Below are positions 7,930 to 15,218 of a stretch of DNA of 64,000 bases, piece after piece; position 1 is the stretch's first letter; each line of letters opens with the position of its first letter. The notes under the pieces were generated by a model. The model worked only from the letters and a program-made list of their open reading frames with translations. It ran no database searches and was not told the origin of the DNA. The position numbers and the translations under genes are program-made. The DNA lies in NCBI GenBank assembly GCA_013289855.1, contig JABCZD010000001.1, forward strand, positions 372,001 through 436,000, given 5' to 3'. Origin of the DNA: Acidobacteriota bacterium (GTDB lineage: Bacteria; Acidobacteriota; Terriglobia; Acidiferrales; UBA7541).

Positions 7930-10459
7930 GCGAGCGCCGGGCGAGCACTGCCAATTCAGCGGCCACGCGTTCGAGCACGGAACCCCAATCGCCAGCCGTC
8001 AGCTGACGAAACAACCGCATCGTCGGATACCACGGACTATCTTCGCGTTCGAGCAGCCACCGCCAATCCGGCGCGAACGGCAGCAATATCCATACCGGCT
8101 TTCCCAGCGCGCCTGCCAGGTGCGCTACTGCGGTGTCCACTGTGATGACCAAATCAAGATTCGCGAGCAGCGCGGCCGTGTCGGAAAAATCCTTCAGCTC
8201 TCCGGCGATGTCGACCATCCTCATTCCCGACGCCGTCTGTTGCGCCGCCGCCGGACCTTTCTGCAATGAATAAAACTGCACATCTGCGCGGCTCAGCGGC
8301 GCGAACTGCGCCAGCCGAATCGAGCGTTGCAAATCGCGCACATGTTTCGGATTGCCCGCCCACACCAACGCCACGCGCAATCTATCTCCGCCGTCCTCCG
8401 CCAGCCGCAACCGCCATTTCTCCGCTTCGTCCAGATCCGCGCGCAGATACGGAATCTCCGCCGGAATCGTCGCCAATTCCGTACCGAAGGCCAGCGGCAA
8501 GCTGAGTAGCGGACAGTGCCACGCAAAGTCCGGAAGCGCGTCGCCCTGCGCCAGCACGCGCGTTGTTCCGGGCATTTCGCCCAGCAACCGATGCAATTCG
8601 CGCTGCACTTCCAGCACCACTTCTCCGCCGCGCCCCGCGACAATCGGCACGTAGCGCACGAATTGCAACGTGTCTCCCAAACCTTGCTCGGCATGCAACA
8701 AAATCCGCGCGCCGCTCAGCCGTTCACCGTGCCACAATTTCGCGCCAATCTTGGCCGTTCCAATCTTGCCGGCCACGATCGTCCCGCACGCAGTTTCGCT
8801 CGCCACAATTTCCACTGAGACGGATGCAGCCGCACCCGCCTCCGCTGATGCAAATTCTTCTCGCGCGAATTCTCGCTGCACCTTGCGCAGCGCCTTCGTA
8901 TGCCAGCGATATTCGTAATTTTCCCAACCAAGAGAAAATTCCCCGCGCAGCAGGTGCGCGAGTCCCGCATAGTAAAGAAATTCGCGCGCCGCTGGTTTCA
9001 ACTCCGATGCCCGCCGGTAACTTTCCAGCGCCGCAACCAAATCGCCTTGATGGGCCAGTATGTGACCCACATGCCCGTGCGCCTCCGCCAATTCCGGCTT
9101 CAGCTCCAGCGCGCGCTGGCACGCCTCCATTGCGCCGGCTAAATCTCCCTGCCTCCAGAGATTTCCGCCCAAATTGTTGTGTGCCTCCGCGAGCCCGGGC
9201 CGCAGCGCCACGGTCCGCTGGTAACAGTCCTGCGCCGCGCTCAGTTCGCCCTGCTCGGCAAATGCATAACCCAAATAGTTGTGTGCCGCCGCCAACTCCG
9301 GCTTCAACGCGATAGCGCGCCGGCTAGACTTCTCCGCCCCCGTAAAATCCCCTCGCCGCCAAAGACTTCCCGCCAAGCTGCTGTGCGCCTCGGCAAACTC
9401 CGGCTGCAGCGCAATGGCCCGCTGGTAACTCGCAAGCGCCCCATCCAAATCGCCTTGATCCGCGAGCACATGACCCAAGTGACTGTGCGCCTCCGCCAAT
9501 TCCGGCTTCAGCGCAATCGCACGTCGACAGCAGACCAGCGCCTCCGCCAAATTTCCCGCGCGCCACAAATTTCCACCCAGATTGCTGTGCGCCTCCGCAA
9601 GTTCTGGGTTGATCGTGATGGCACGCTCCAGCGCCTCGGCCGCTCCAGAAAAATCCTCCTGCAGTTGCAGCACCGCTCCTAGATTGCTCAGCGCCTCCGC
9701 ATAGTTCGGCCGCAGCAACAGCGCACCGCGCAACATCTCGGCCGCCGCAGCGAACTCGCCTGACTCCTGTAGCACAATCCCGAGGTTGTAAAGCGCTTCG
9801 GCGTCGCCAGGCGTCAGCCGCAACACTTCGTGATATTCGCGCGCAGCTTCTTCCATCGCGCCAGACTGATGCAACGCATGCCCCAAATTGTAGTGAAATC
9901 CCGCACACTCCGGTTTTAAGCACACCGCCAGGCGGTAGCAGCGGATGGCCGCATTCAGCTCACCGCATTTCCTTTTCAAATTTCCCAGATTGTAGTGCGC
10001 CTCGGCATGCTCCGGCTGCAATTCCAGCACGCGCCGAAAAAATCCCTCGGCCTCCGCAGATCCTTCAGTTTCCGCCAACACATTCGCCAAACCATGCAGC
10101 GCCGCCACATGCGTCGGCTCCAGCAAAATCGCGGCGCGATAACTCGCCACAGCCGCCGCCAACTCACCTTGCAGCAAAAAAGTATTTCCCAAATTGTATG
10201 GATAGTCGGCAGCCAACGGATTGACCTCGATCGCCGCGCGCAGCAGTCCAATCGCAATTTCATACTGCCCCGCTGTCTGCGCAAGCACCCCCAACAAATG
10301 CAGCGCATCCGCATCCCGCGGCTCACGCTGCAAAATCTCGCAGTAACAAGCCTCCGCCTCCGCCAGTCGCCCCGCCTGGTGGTGTTCCAGCCCAACCCGC
10401 AGCGTGTCCGCAGCAGTTCTCTCAGCAGCAGTTCTCTTCCGGGAAACTTCCGTCAGCAC
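7922..10459 (-). CDS. TPR-repeat protein with C-terminal GT9/GT41-like glycosyltransferase domain
   Basis: The 845-residue protein has about 14 tandem 34-residue TPR units (residues ~23-490), most reading AEAHxNLGxxLxxxGDLxxA and ending in LKP. The C-terminal ~300 residues resemble the GT-B C-domain of heptosyltransferase/OGT-like proteins: GARILLHAEQGLGDTLQF, VALVWAGNPKH, FYSLQKGP, then DLVITVDTAVAHLAGALGKP. Such proteins are associated with protein or polysaccharide glycosylation. The TPR array would bind the acceptor. Units 9-14 show a 68-residue super-repeat (see findings). The GTG start lacks a strong ribosome-binding site. The gene overlaps the following methyltransferase. Confidence 0.85.
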   Translation of the reverse strand: MLTEVSRKRTAAERTAADTLRVGLEHHQAGRLAEAEACYCEILQREPRDADALHLLGVLAQTAGQYEIAIGLLRAAIEVNPLAADYPYNLGNTFLLQGELAAAVASYRAAILLEPTHVAALHGLANVLAETEGSAEAEGFFRRVLELQPEHAEAHYNLGNLKRKCGELNAAIRCYRLAVCLKPECAGFHYNLGHALHQSGAMEEAAREYHEVLRLTPGDAEALYNLGIVLQESGEFAAAAEMLRGALLLRPNYAEALSNLGAVLQLQEDFSGAAEALERAITINPELAEAHSNLGGNLWRAGNLAEALVCCRRAIALKPELAEAHSHLGHVLADQGDLDGALASYQRAIALQPEFAEAHSSLAGSLWRRGDFTGAEKSSRRAIALKPELAAAHNYLGYAFAEQGELSAAQDCYQRTVALRPGLAEAHNNLGGNLWRQGDLAGAMEACQRALELKPELAEAHGHVGHILAHQGDLVAALESYRRASELKPAAREFLYYAGLAHLLRGEFSLGWENYEYRWHTKALRKVQREFAREEFASAEAGAAASVSVEIVASETACGTIVAGKIGTAKIGAKLWHGERLSGARILLHAEQGLGDTLQFVRYVPIVAGRGGEVVLEVQRELHRLLGEMPGTTRVLAQGDALPDFAWHCPLLSLPLAFGTELATIPAEIPYLRADLDEAEKWRLRLAEDGGDRLRVALVWAGNPKHVRDLQRSIRLAQFAPLSRADVQFYSLQKGPAAAQQTASGMRMVDIAGELKDFSDTAALLANLDLVITVDTAVAHLAGALGKPVWILLPFAPDWRWLLEREDSPWYPTMRLFRQLTAGDWGSVLERVAAELAVLARRSRA
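8990..9601 (-). repeat. Three copies of a two-TPR (204-bp) super-repeat inside the TPR gene
   Basis: Within residues ~287-490, TPR units alternate between a GxLWRxGDL type and a GHxLAxQGDL (or GYAFAEQGEL) type, three times in a row. This gives a 68-residue period, i.e. 204 bp. Confidence 0.7.
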
Positions 10460-10809
10460 ACAAAAATACCAAGCACGCCGCCTGCAAATCGCACCGTTAA
10501 TCTATCGCCCAGCATGCGAGAAACATTACAAAACGCCAATGAAGCCTTTTCTTAGAATGTAGCGGCGGGTCTTCAGACCCGTGCTCTTGACTCTGTCCTT
10601 CGTAGCGTCCGGCCACCGCGACAGCCTGACCAGCACCGCGATCCTCGTTCATCTTCGCAATCGCAACAATACTGCAGCCGTCGAGCGACTAGATGCATCT
10701 AGTCCTCCATACGGAACTCTTCTGCTAGAGTGCTGATACAGACTTTAGCGCTGTGACCGACAGATATTCTAAAGTGCGCATCGAACTTGAGCGACGAAGG
10801 AGAATAGCC
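10460..10809. other. Divergent intergenic region between the TPR gene and the L,D-transpeptidase gene
   Basis: It contains the dispersed palindrome at 10559-10586 and the presumed promoters of both neighbours. AAGGAG at 10797-10802 is the ribosome-binding site of the L,D-transpeptidase gene. No other gene is supported. Confidence 0.4.
10559..10586. repeat. Dispersed palindrome, CTTCAG family
   Basis: GTAGCGGCGGGTCTTCAGAC...GCTC: a hairpin centred on GGGTCTTCAGACCC, with the same GTAG flank and CTTCAG apex as the elements at 7087 and 57444. Confidence 0.6.
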
Positions 10810-12570
10810 GTGAAGCAAGGACGACTCTCGCGTGTTCTGCTGGTGATGCTGGCCAGCGCTGCTTTTGCCGCCGCGCTCATGCTGGGATGCGGCAGCAGCT
10901 CGGCGCCGCGCGCCTCCGCACAAACGGAAACGCCCGCGAAGCCCGCCGGGCCGCCTCAACAACTCACCGCGGACGGGCAGACGCAGTTGCGCGCCATGGC
11001 GCAAAGCGGAACTCTTGCGGAGCTGCGCTGGCCGAATTTCAGCGATTACACCAGCCACGTGCAGAAATTCTACGACCTGTACGGATATTCACTGCCGTGG
11101 GTTCGCGACATGCAACCCACGCCACAAGCGCAGCAGATTATTGCCGTGCTGCTGAACGCGGAGCAGAAGGGATTGTCCGCTGACGATTACGATGGGCCGC
11201 GCTGGCAGGCGCGCCTCGCCAAACTGAAGCCCGCGGCGACGCAACCATCCGAGGCCGATGCGATCGCGTTTGACCTGGCGCTGACCGTGTGCGCGATGCG
11301 CTACATCTCGGATCTGCACATCGGCAAGGTGAATCCCGAACACTTCGATTTTCACTTGAATGTCGAAAGCAAGAAATACGATCTGCCAGAATTTTTAAAA
11401 ACAAATGTTGTCGACGCTCCCGATGTTGCGGCAGCGCTAGCGCAAGTGGAGCCTCCCTACCCCGGTTATCAGCGCACGATTGTGGCGCTGCACCGCTATC
11501 TGGAACTAGCGAAACAGTCCGACGGCTTGCAGCTTCCTGCGCTCGCGCCTAAGGCGAAGCCGATCGCGCCCGGCGATAACTATCCGGAACTGCCGCAGCT
11601 GGCGCGATTCCTGCAATTGGTCGGCGACCTGCCGAGCACCGCTACCGTTTCCGACAGCACCGTTTACGCGGGCCCGCTGGTCGACGCGGTCAAGAATTTC
11701 CAGACCCGCCACGGGCGCACGCCGGACGGAAAACTCGACGCGCAAACGCTGACGGACTTGAATGTGCCGCTGTCCCGCCGAATACGCCAAATGCAACTGA
11801 CGCTGGAGCGATGGCGATGGCTGCCGAACGAGTACCGCGCCGCGCCGATTGTGGCGAACATTCCCGAATTTCGCGTGCGCGCGTACGACGAAAATCTAAA
11901 AGTGGCGCTGTCCATGAATGTGGTGGTCGGCAAAGCCTACGGCCACAACACGCCAATCTTTGAAGACTCGATGGAGTACGTCGTTTTCCGCCCATACTGG
12001 AGCGTTCCCTTCTCGATCGCCAGGGCGGAAATGCTGCCGCGCCTCGCCAAAGATCCCGACTACTTGGCCAAGAAAAACTTCGCAGTCGTCGACAGCAAGC
12101 AGAACGTGGTGACCGCGGGAGCGGTGTCTGCCGATGTGCTCGCGCAGTTGCGTGCGGGCAAACTATTTATTCGCGAAAATCCTGGTCCGACCAACTCACT
12201 GGGCCTGGTGAAATTTATTTTTCCTAACAGCTACAACATCTACATGCACGATTCGCCGCAACGCCAACTGTTTTCGCAAGCGCGCCGCGATTTCAGCCAT
12301 GGCTGCATTCGGCTGGAACGGCCGGCGGACATGGCCGTGTGGGTGCTCCGCAACAACCCCGGCAACTGGGACTTGGCCAAAGTGCAAGCCGCCATGAATG
12401 GCACCGGTATCTCGCAGCAGGTGAATCTCACGAAGCCGATTCCGGTGTTCATCGTTTACGGCACGGCGATCGTACCGGAAAGTCTGCAAGTGGAATTTTT
12501 TGACGACATTTATGGCCAGGACGCGGCGCTGGAAAAAGTTCTGGTGAAGGGCTATCCGTACCCCGGCTAG
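10810..12570 (+). CDS. L,D-transpeptidase of the YcbB/LdtD type
   Basis: The GTG at 10810 is preferred over an in-frame GTG at 10753 because AAGGAG lies just upstream. The 586-residue product starts with a hydrophobic signal ending in LMLGCGSS, possibly a lipoprotein signal with the Cys as anchor. A linker and an alpha-helical scaffold follow, then a peptidoglycan-binding domain (VKNFQTRHGRTPDGKLD, residues ~295-340). The C-terminal YkuD catalytic domain has the signature HDSP...SHGCIRL with nucleophile Cys499. These enzymes form 3-3 cross-links in peptidoglycan or attach proteins to it. The gene converges on a DUF882/MepK-type murein peptidase, the same pairing as ycbB-ycbK in E. coli. Confidence 0.9.
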   Translation: MKQGRLSRVLLVMLASAAFAAALMLGCGSSSAPRASAQTETPAKPAGPPQQLTADGQTQLRAMAQSGTLAELRWPNFSDYTSHVQKFYDLYGYSLPWVRDMQPTPQAQQIIAVLLNAEQKGLSADDYDGPRWQARLAKLKPAATQPSEADAIAFDLALTVCAMRYISDLHIGKVNPEHFDFHLNVESKKYDLPEFLKTNVVDAPDVAAALAQVEPPYPGYQRTIVALHRYLELAKQSDGLQLPALAPKAKPIAPGDNYPELPQLARFLQLVGDLPSTATVSDSTVYAGPLVDAVKNFQTRHGRTPDGKLDAQTLTDLNVPLSRRIRQMQLTLERWRWLPNEYRAAPIVANIPEFRVRAYDENLKVALSMNVVVGKAYGHNTPIFEDSMEYVVFRPYWSVPFSIARAEMLPRLAKDPDYLAKKNFAVVDSKQNVVTAGAVSADVLAQLRAGKLFIRENPGPTNSLGLVKFIFPNSYNIYMHDSPQRQLFSQARRDFSHGCIRLERPADMAVWVLRNNPGNWDLAKVQAAMNGTGISQQVNLTKPIPVFIVYGTAIVPESLQVEFFDDIYGQDAALEKVLVKGYPYPG

Positions 12571-12630
12571 TCGGCTTTTTCAGGAACCTCGGTTGATACC
12601 TCCATGGGCGCTCCGGTTACTCATTCCCGG

Positions 12631-13266
12631 TTAGTCGCCGCCGATTAGGCTGGCGGGACAATCGAAGCACCACTGGCGCACGCGGCCGACGTCCACATGG
12701 ATGAAGTCGGAGTGGGGATAGTAGCCCACGCCGCCGCGTTGCAAGGCCAGCGCGGCGCGGCGGAGCTTCAGGGTGTTGACGCCGGGCATGCGCAGGTCGA
12801 TGGCTTCTGCTTGAATGTGCAGGCTGTTCTTGGCCACGCCGTTGGTGTGCGCGCGCAATGATTCGTTGGTGCCTGGCGTGCGATAGCCGCAGACAATGTC
12901 GAACTCGCCGCCAGGACGCCCGACGGACGTGGCGAGGTCCGAGAGAATGTCGTATAGGCGCGGATCGAAATGGCGAACTTCGTTGGTGTTATGGTCGCGC
13001 AGGAAGTAGTCCAGCTTGGCCAGTGCGCTGGGAATGAATTCCTCGCCGCGGCGGTAGACAATGTCAATGCGCTCGGCGGTGTGCGTGTTGTAGAGCACCA
13101 GGCGGTGCTCCTGCGCTGCCGGAGCGGAGACCTCCGTCGCGGTCCCGGCCGGCGGCCCATCGCCCGAGGCGCCATTCGATCGGGCCCCCGCGGCGGCGCC
13201 GGACAGCAGGATCGTCATGGCCGCAGCCACGGTGAGGAACAGCGAATTCTGTCGATATCTGGTCAT
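12631..13266 (-). CDS. DUF882/YcbK (MepK-like) murein peptidase, M15 family
   Basis: The 211-residue exported protein has a signal peptide (residues 1 to ~28) and an Ala/Pro-rich linker. The metallopeptidase-like domain follows: LYNTHTAERIDIVYRRG, then FDIVCGYRTPGTN, SLHIQAEAIDLR and DFIHVDVGRVRQW. The His/Asp and final His-x-Asp residues fit the zinc ligands of M15/DUF882 enzymes such as E. coli MepK, which cleaves the 3-3 cross-links made by L,D-transpeptidases. The ATG has AGGGG upstream. It sits head to head with the L,D-transpeptidase gene, suggesting coordinated cross-link turnover. Activity is inferred from family resemblance. Confidence 0.85.
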   Translation of the reverse strand: MTRYRQNSLFLTVAAAMTILLSGAAAGARSNGASGDGPPAGTATEVSAPAAQEHRLVLYNTHTAERIDIVYRRGEEFIPSALAKLDYFLRDHNTNEVRHFDPRLYDILSDLATSVGRPGGEFDIVCGYRTPGTNESLRAHTNGVAKNSLHIQAEAIDLRMPGVNTLKLRRAALALQRGGVGYYPHSDFIHVDVGRVRQWCFDCPASLIGGD

Positions 13267-13621
13267 AATGCCCCTAACTAGTTTACCAAAATAGGCCTAT
13301 AAGTTCACCTTGCGACCCCTCCGAGTAACACACCCCGCCAATGCGTCCAAGGGTCGCACAACAGGCGCAAAGGGTACGTTGCGCCGGCGCAATTACGTGA
13401 CGGCTTGGCAGCTGCCCCATGCTCCGCCAGAGTAAAGGCGGCTTCGGCGTGCTGTCGGCCTTCCTGCGTCGGGTTTGGGGAATGGTGGACGGTGGCGGGG
13501 ACGCGGGATGCGGGATGCGAATCTGAAGATTCGCCACTACGAGGGCTAGGGTGTTCTTTTTGTGCGAGTTACGGGCGCACGGGGCGATCGAAGATGGCTG
13601 GGAATAGTAACTAGTCTGTTA

Positions 13622-13713
13622 CGGGGAACCCCCGGGGGGTCGATGAAAGAGTAAGATTCCATTGGGTTTACGGGTGATTCTCGCGAAAGAGTAAGATTCT
13701 GTTGGGGTTACGG
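13622..13713 (-). repeat. 40-bp-period dispersed element, copy 1
   Basis: GAAAGAGTAAGATTC occurs at 13645 and again at 13685, exactly 40 bp apart, each followed by a TTGGGTTTACGG-type block, with a C/G-run (AACCCCCGGGGGGT) at the left end. The inverted copy at 54387-54480 shows the same two units, the same period and the same C/G-run. Confidence 0.75.
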
Positions 13714-13876
13714 CGCTTCGACCGCAGGACGCGGCGTAAATGAACGGCGACGCGAGGAAGTGACGAGGTAAGGAAAGAACGGGAGGAATGTGAGTGGCGG
13801 TCCTTCGCCCGAAGGGCTCAGGGTAAAGCGGGAGGTTGGGGCGGCGAGCGCGAAGATCTGCGGGGCGGGCGACAAA

Positions 13877-13898
13877 GGCACAGACTGAAGTCTGTGCC
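13877..13898. repeat. Dispersed palindrome, CTGAAG family
   Basis: The arms GGCACAGACT and AGTCTGTGCC flank GA. A related palindrome, GGCACAGGCGCACTTGCCTG..., is at 57538-57560. Confidence 0.6.
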
Positions 13899-14060
13899 AC
13901 CGGGAGGTGTTTTGGTGCGGGCTTCATAGGGCATGGTAGCATTGGGCTGTGATGCTTGTCAAGAGATATTATCCTGTAGTACTACGTTCGAATGATGGAG
14001 ATAGTACGTTCGAATGGAGAAGCGTAGTCTGGTTCCGTTTTGGAACTGGTGGAGCGACGG

Positions 14061-14125
14061 GGTTAGGCGATAAGGATTAGGCAACAAGGATTAGACAACA
14101 AGGGATAGGCAATAAGGGTTGCAAC
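14061..14125. repeat. 14-bp tandem repeat, about four units
   Basis: The TAGG/TAGA landmarks at 14064, 14078, 14092 and 14106 are exactly 14 bp apart. The unit is approximately GGATTAGGCAACAA. A degenerate fifth unit runs into GGGTTGCAACGA. Confidence 0.75.
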
Positions 14126-14144
14126 GAATTCAAAAGAAAGACCC

Positions 14145-14221
14145 ACCCTCACAAAACGAGGATGGGGCACCCCGAATCGGTCTCCCGGCTTACGGCCGTG
14201 CCACCCGCCGTGCCACCGCGG
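14145..14221. repeat. 77-bp dispersed repeat, copy 1
   Basis: ACCCTCACAAAACGAGGATG and the following ~57 bp align with 14677-14750 at roughly three quarters identity by eye, with few gaps. The shared blocks include AAAACGAGGATG, GAATCG and CTTACG. Confidence 0.65.
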
Positions 14222-14489
14222 CCATGATCAAGGCGGCACCCACATTTTATGATGCAGTGGGGCGTCCATTGGTAACGCAGAGCGTTTCACCTTCGTTCAT
14301 TAAATTTCTTGAGCGTGTGGGATGCAAATCTGTGGTCGGTGGCGTCTACGTTCACAAAATTGTCACAGAAAAAAGCGGCTTAAATGTGTAACCGATATTC
14401 AGGATGTGGCGTCTGATTCAGTACGGCGTTTTAAGTGGAGGCGCTGGTAGATTTGGGCCAACGCCTCCGTCCAAAATTTTGTTTGAGCT

Positions 14490-14672
14490 TCATGATTCTC
14501 GATTGGCCGCGCGCGTGACAATCCCGGGAACTTCGTTCGGTTTCACCGCATGCACTTGCATCAGATGCTTGATGAAGGCCGACATGTCCTGCGACGCGTA
14601 CACGCAGCGAGGGCACTGTAGGGTTGATTTGGTCCGCGCGGCCTTGGCTTTCGTACACATGGCCGACCCCAT
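14490..14672 (-). CDS. Possible small C2H2 zinc-finger-like protein (60 aa)
   Basis: The central segment reads LQCPRCVYAS...FIKHLMQVH, which is C-x2-C-x12-H-x4-H, the spacing of a classical C2H2 zinc finger, followed by a basic/polar tail. GAGGT lies 4 bp before the ATG at 14672, and a second ATG is at 14660. The gene would begin 25 bp after the stop of the SnoaL-like gene on the same strand and might be the third gene of that operon. It resembles in spacing, but not clearly in sequence, small bacterial metal-binding proteins (for example the DUF1059 type). The start lies beside the dispersed repeat at 14677-14750, so a chance frame cannot be excluded. Confidence 0.45.
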   Translation of the reverse strand: MGSAMCTKAKAARTKSTLQCPRCVYASQDMSAFIKHLMQVHAVKPNEVPGIVTRAANRES

Positions 14673-14676
14673 TTTT

Positions 14677-14750
14677 ACCTCAAAAAACGAGGATGAGTCA
14701 CGCGGAATCGTTCTTCTGCCTTACGTCCGGGCCACGCGCCAGCACTGCGG
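14677..14750. repeat. 77-bp dispersed repeat, copy 2 (overlaps a gene end)
   Basis: This is the partner of 14145-14221. It covers the intergenic gap and the last ~17 codons of the SnoaL-like gene, whose tail (ARGPDVRQKNDSA) is therefore repeat-derived. Confidence 0.65.
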
Positions 14751-15183
14751 CGGTGGATGGCTGGTTGAGCGCGGTCATCGCGGCTAGGGAGTCCATGTAG
14801 TCGCGCCAATGGACGATCTTACGATCTGCGATCGTAACCACAGAGATGAAACGGTTGTCGTAGGCGGCGCCGGTCGAAAGTATTTCGCCGTGGACCTGGT
14901 ATTCGATGATCACGATACGGGGGTCCTGCGAGCGGTGAATGACGAGGGCGTCCGCGCCATGCAGGACGATGTTGTTGCCGTAGGGTGCGTAGAGGGCCAT
15001 GAGCGCCGCACGACCATGCACGGTTTGTGGCCAGCCTGGAAAAATATAGAGAAACTCGAAGACGGCATCGTCGGCGATGGTATCGAAATAGTGGTCGCCG
15101 TCGACGAGTCCGGCCAAGCCTTGCTGTGCTATTGCGAAGAATGGGTCGAGCGCGGTGAAGGCGGCGTATTTAGGATCGGTCAC
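14698..15183 (-). CDS. SnoaL/NTF2-like protein
   Basis: The 161-residue protein has the compact alpha+beta cone pattern of SnoaL-like polyketide cyclases/ketosteroid isomerases: YFDTIADDAVFEF near residue 35, HGRAALMALY, IIEYQVHGEI, NRFISVVTIADRKIVHWRDYMD. The GTG start has AGGAG seven bases upstream. It begins 35 bp after the FAD oxidoreductase gene, so the two are probably co-transcribed and may act on one small hydrophobic substrate (inference). The last residues lie within a dispersed repeat and look non-homologous. Confidence 0.8.
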   Translation of the reverse strand: MTDPKYAAFTALDPFFAIAQQGLAGLVDGDHYFDTIADDAVFEFLYIFPGWPQTVHGRAALMALYAPYGNNIVLHGADALVIHRSQDPRIVIIEYQVHGEILSTGAAYDNRFISVVTIADRKIVHWRDYMDSLAAMTALNQPSTAAVLARGPDVRQKNDSA

Positions 15184-15218
15184 ACGTTGACTCCTGTGGT
15201 GGTGAGAGAAGTTCGTAG

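Larger units (their letters stand above)
13267..14489. other. Repeat-rich stretch of 1.2 kb with no supported gene
   Basis: This gap holds four separate repeats listed as their own features: a 40-bp-period element (13622-13713), a palindrome (13877-13898), a 14-bp tandem repeat (14061-14125) and a dispersed 77-bp repeat (14145-14221). Open frames here are mostly Arg/Pro/Ala-rich and overlap repeats. A 90-codon frame at 14119-14391 starts inside the repeats and is not convincing. Confidence 0.5.

Noticed and set aside
13619..13942. 107-codon minus-strand frame ending in the 40-bp element
   Set aside because: Arg/Pro/Ala-rich composition, spans a palindrome and a dispersed repeat; the shared SYSFA peptide with the copy at 54.4 kb is explained by the DNA repeat.
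14119..14391. 90-codon open frame in the repeat-rich gap
   Set aside because: It starts within two repeats, lacks a ribosome-binding site and has no recognisable motif; it may be a chance frame or a decayed gene end.
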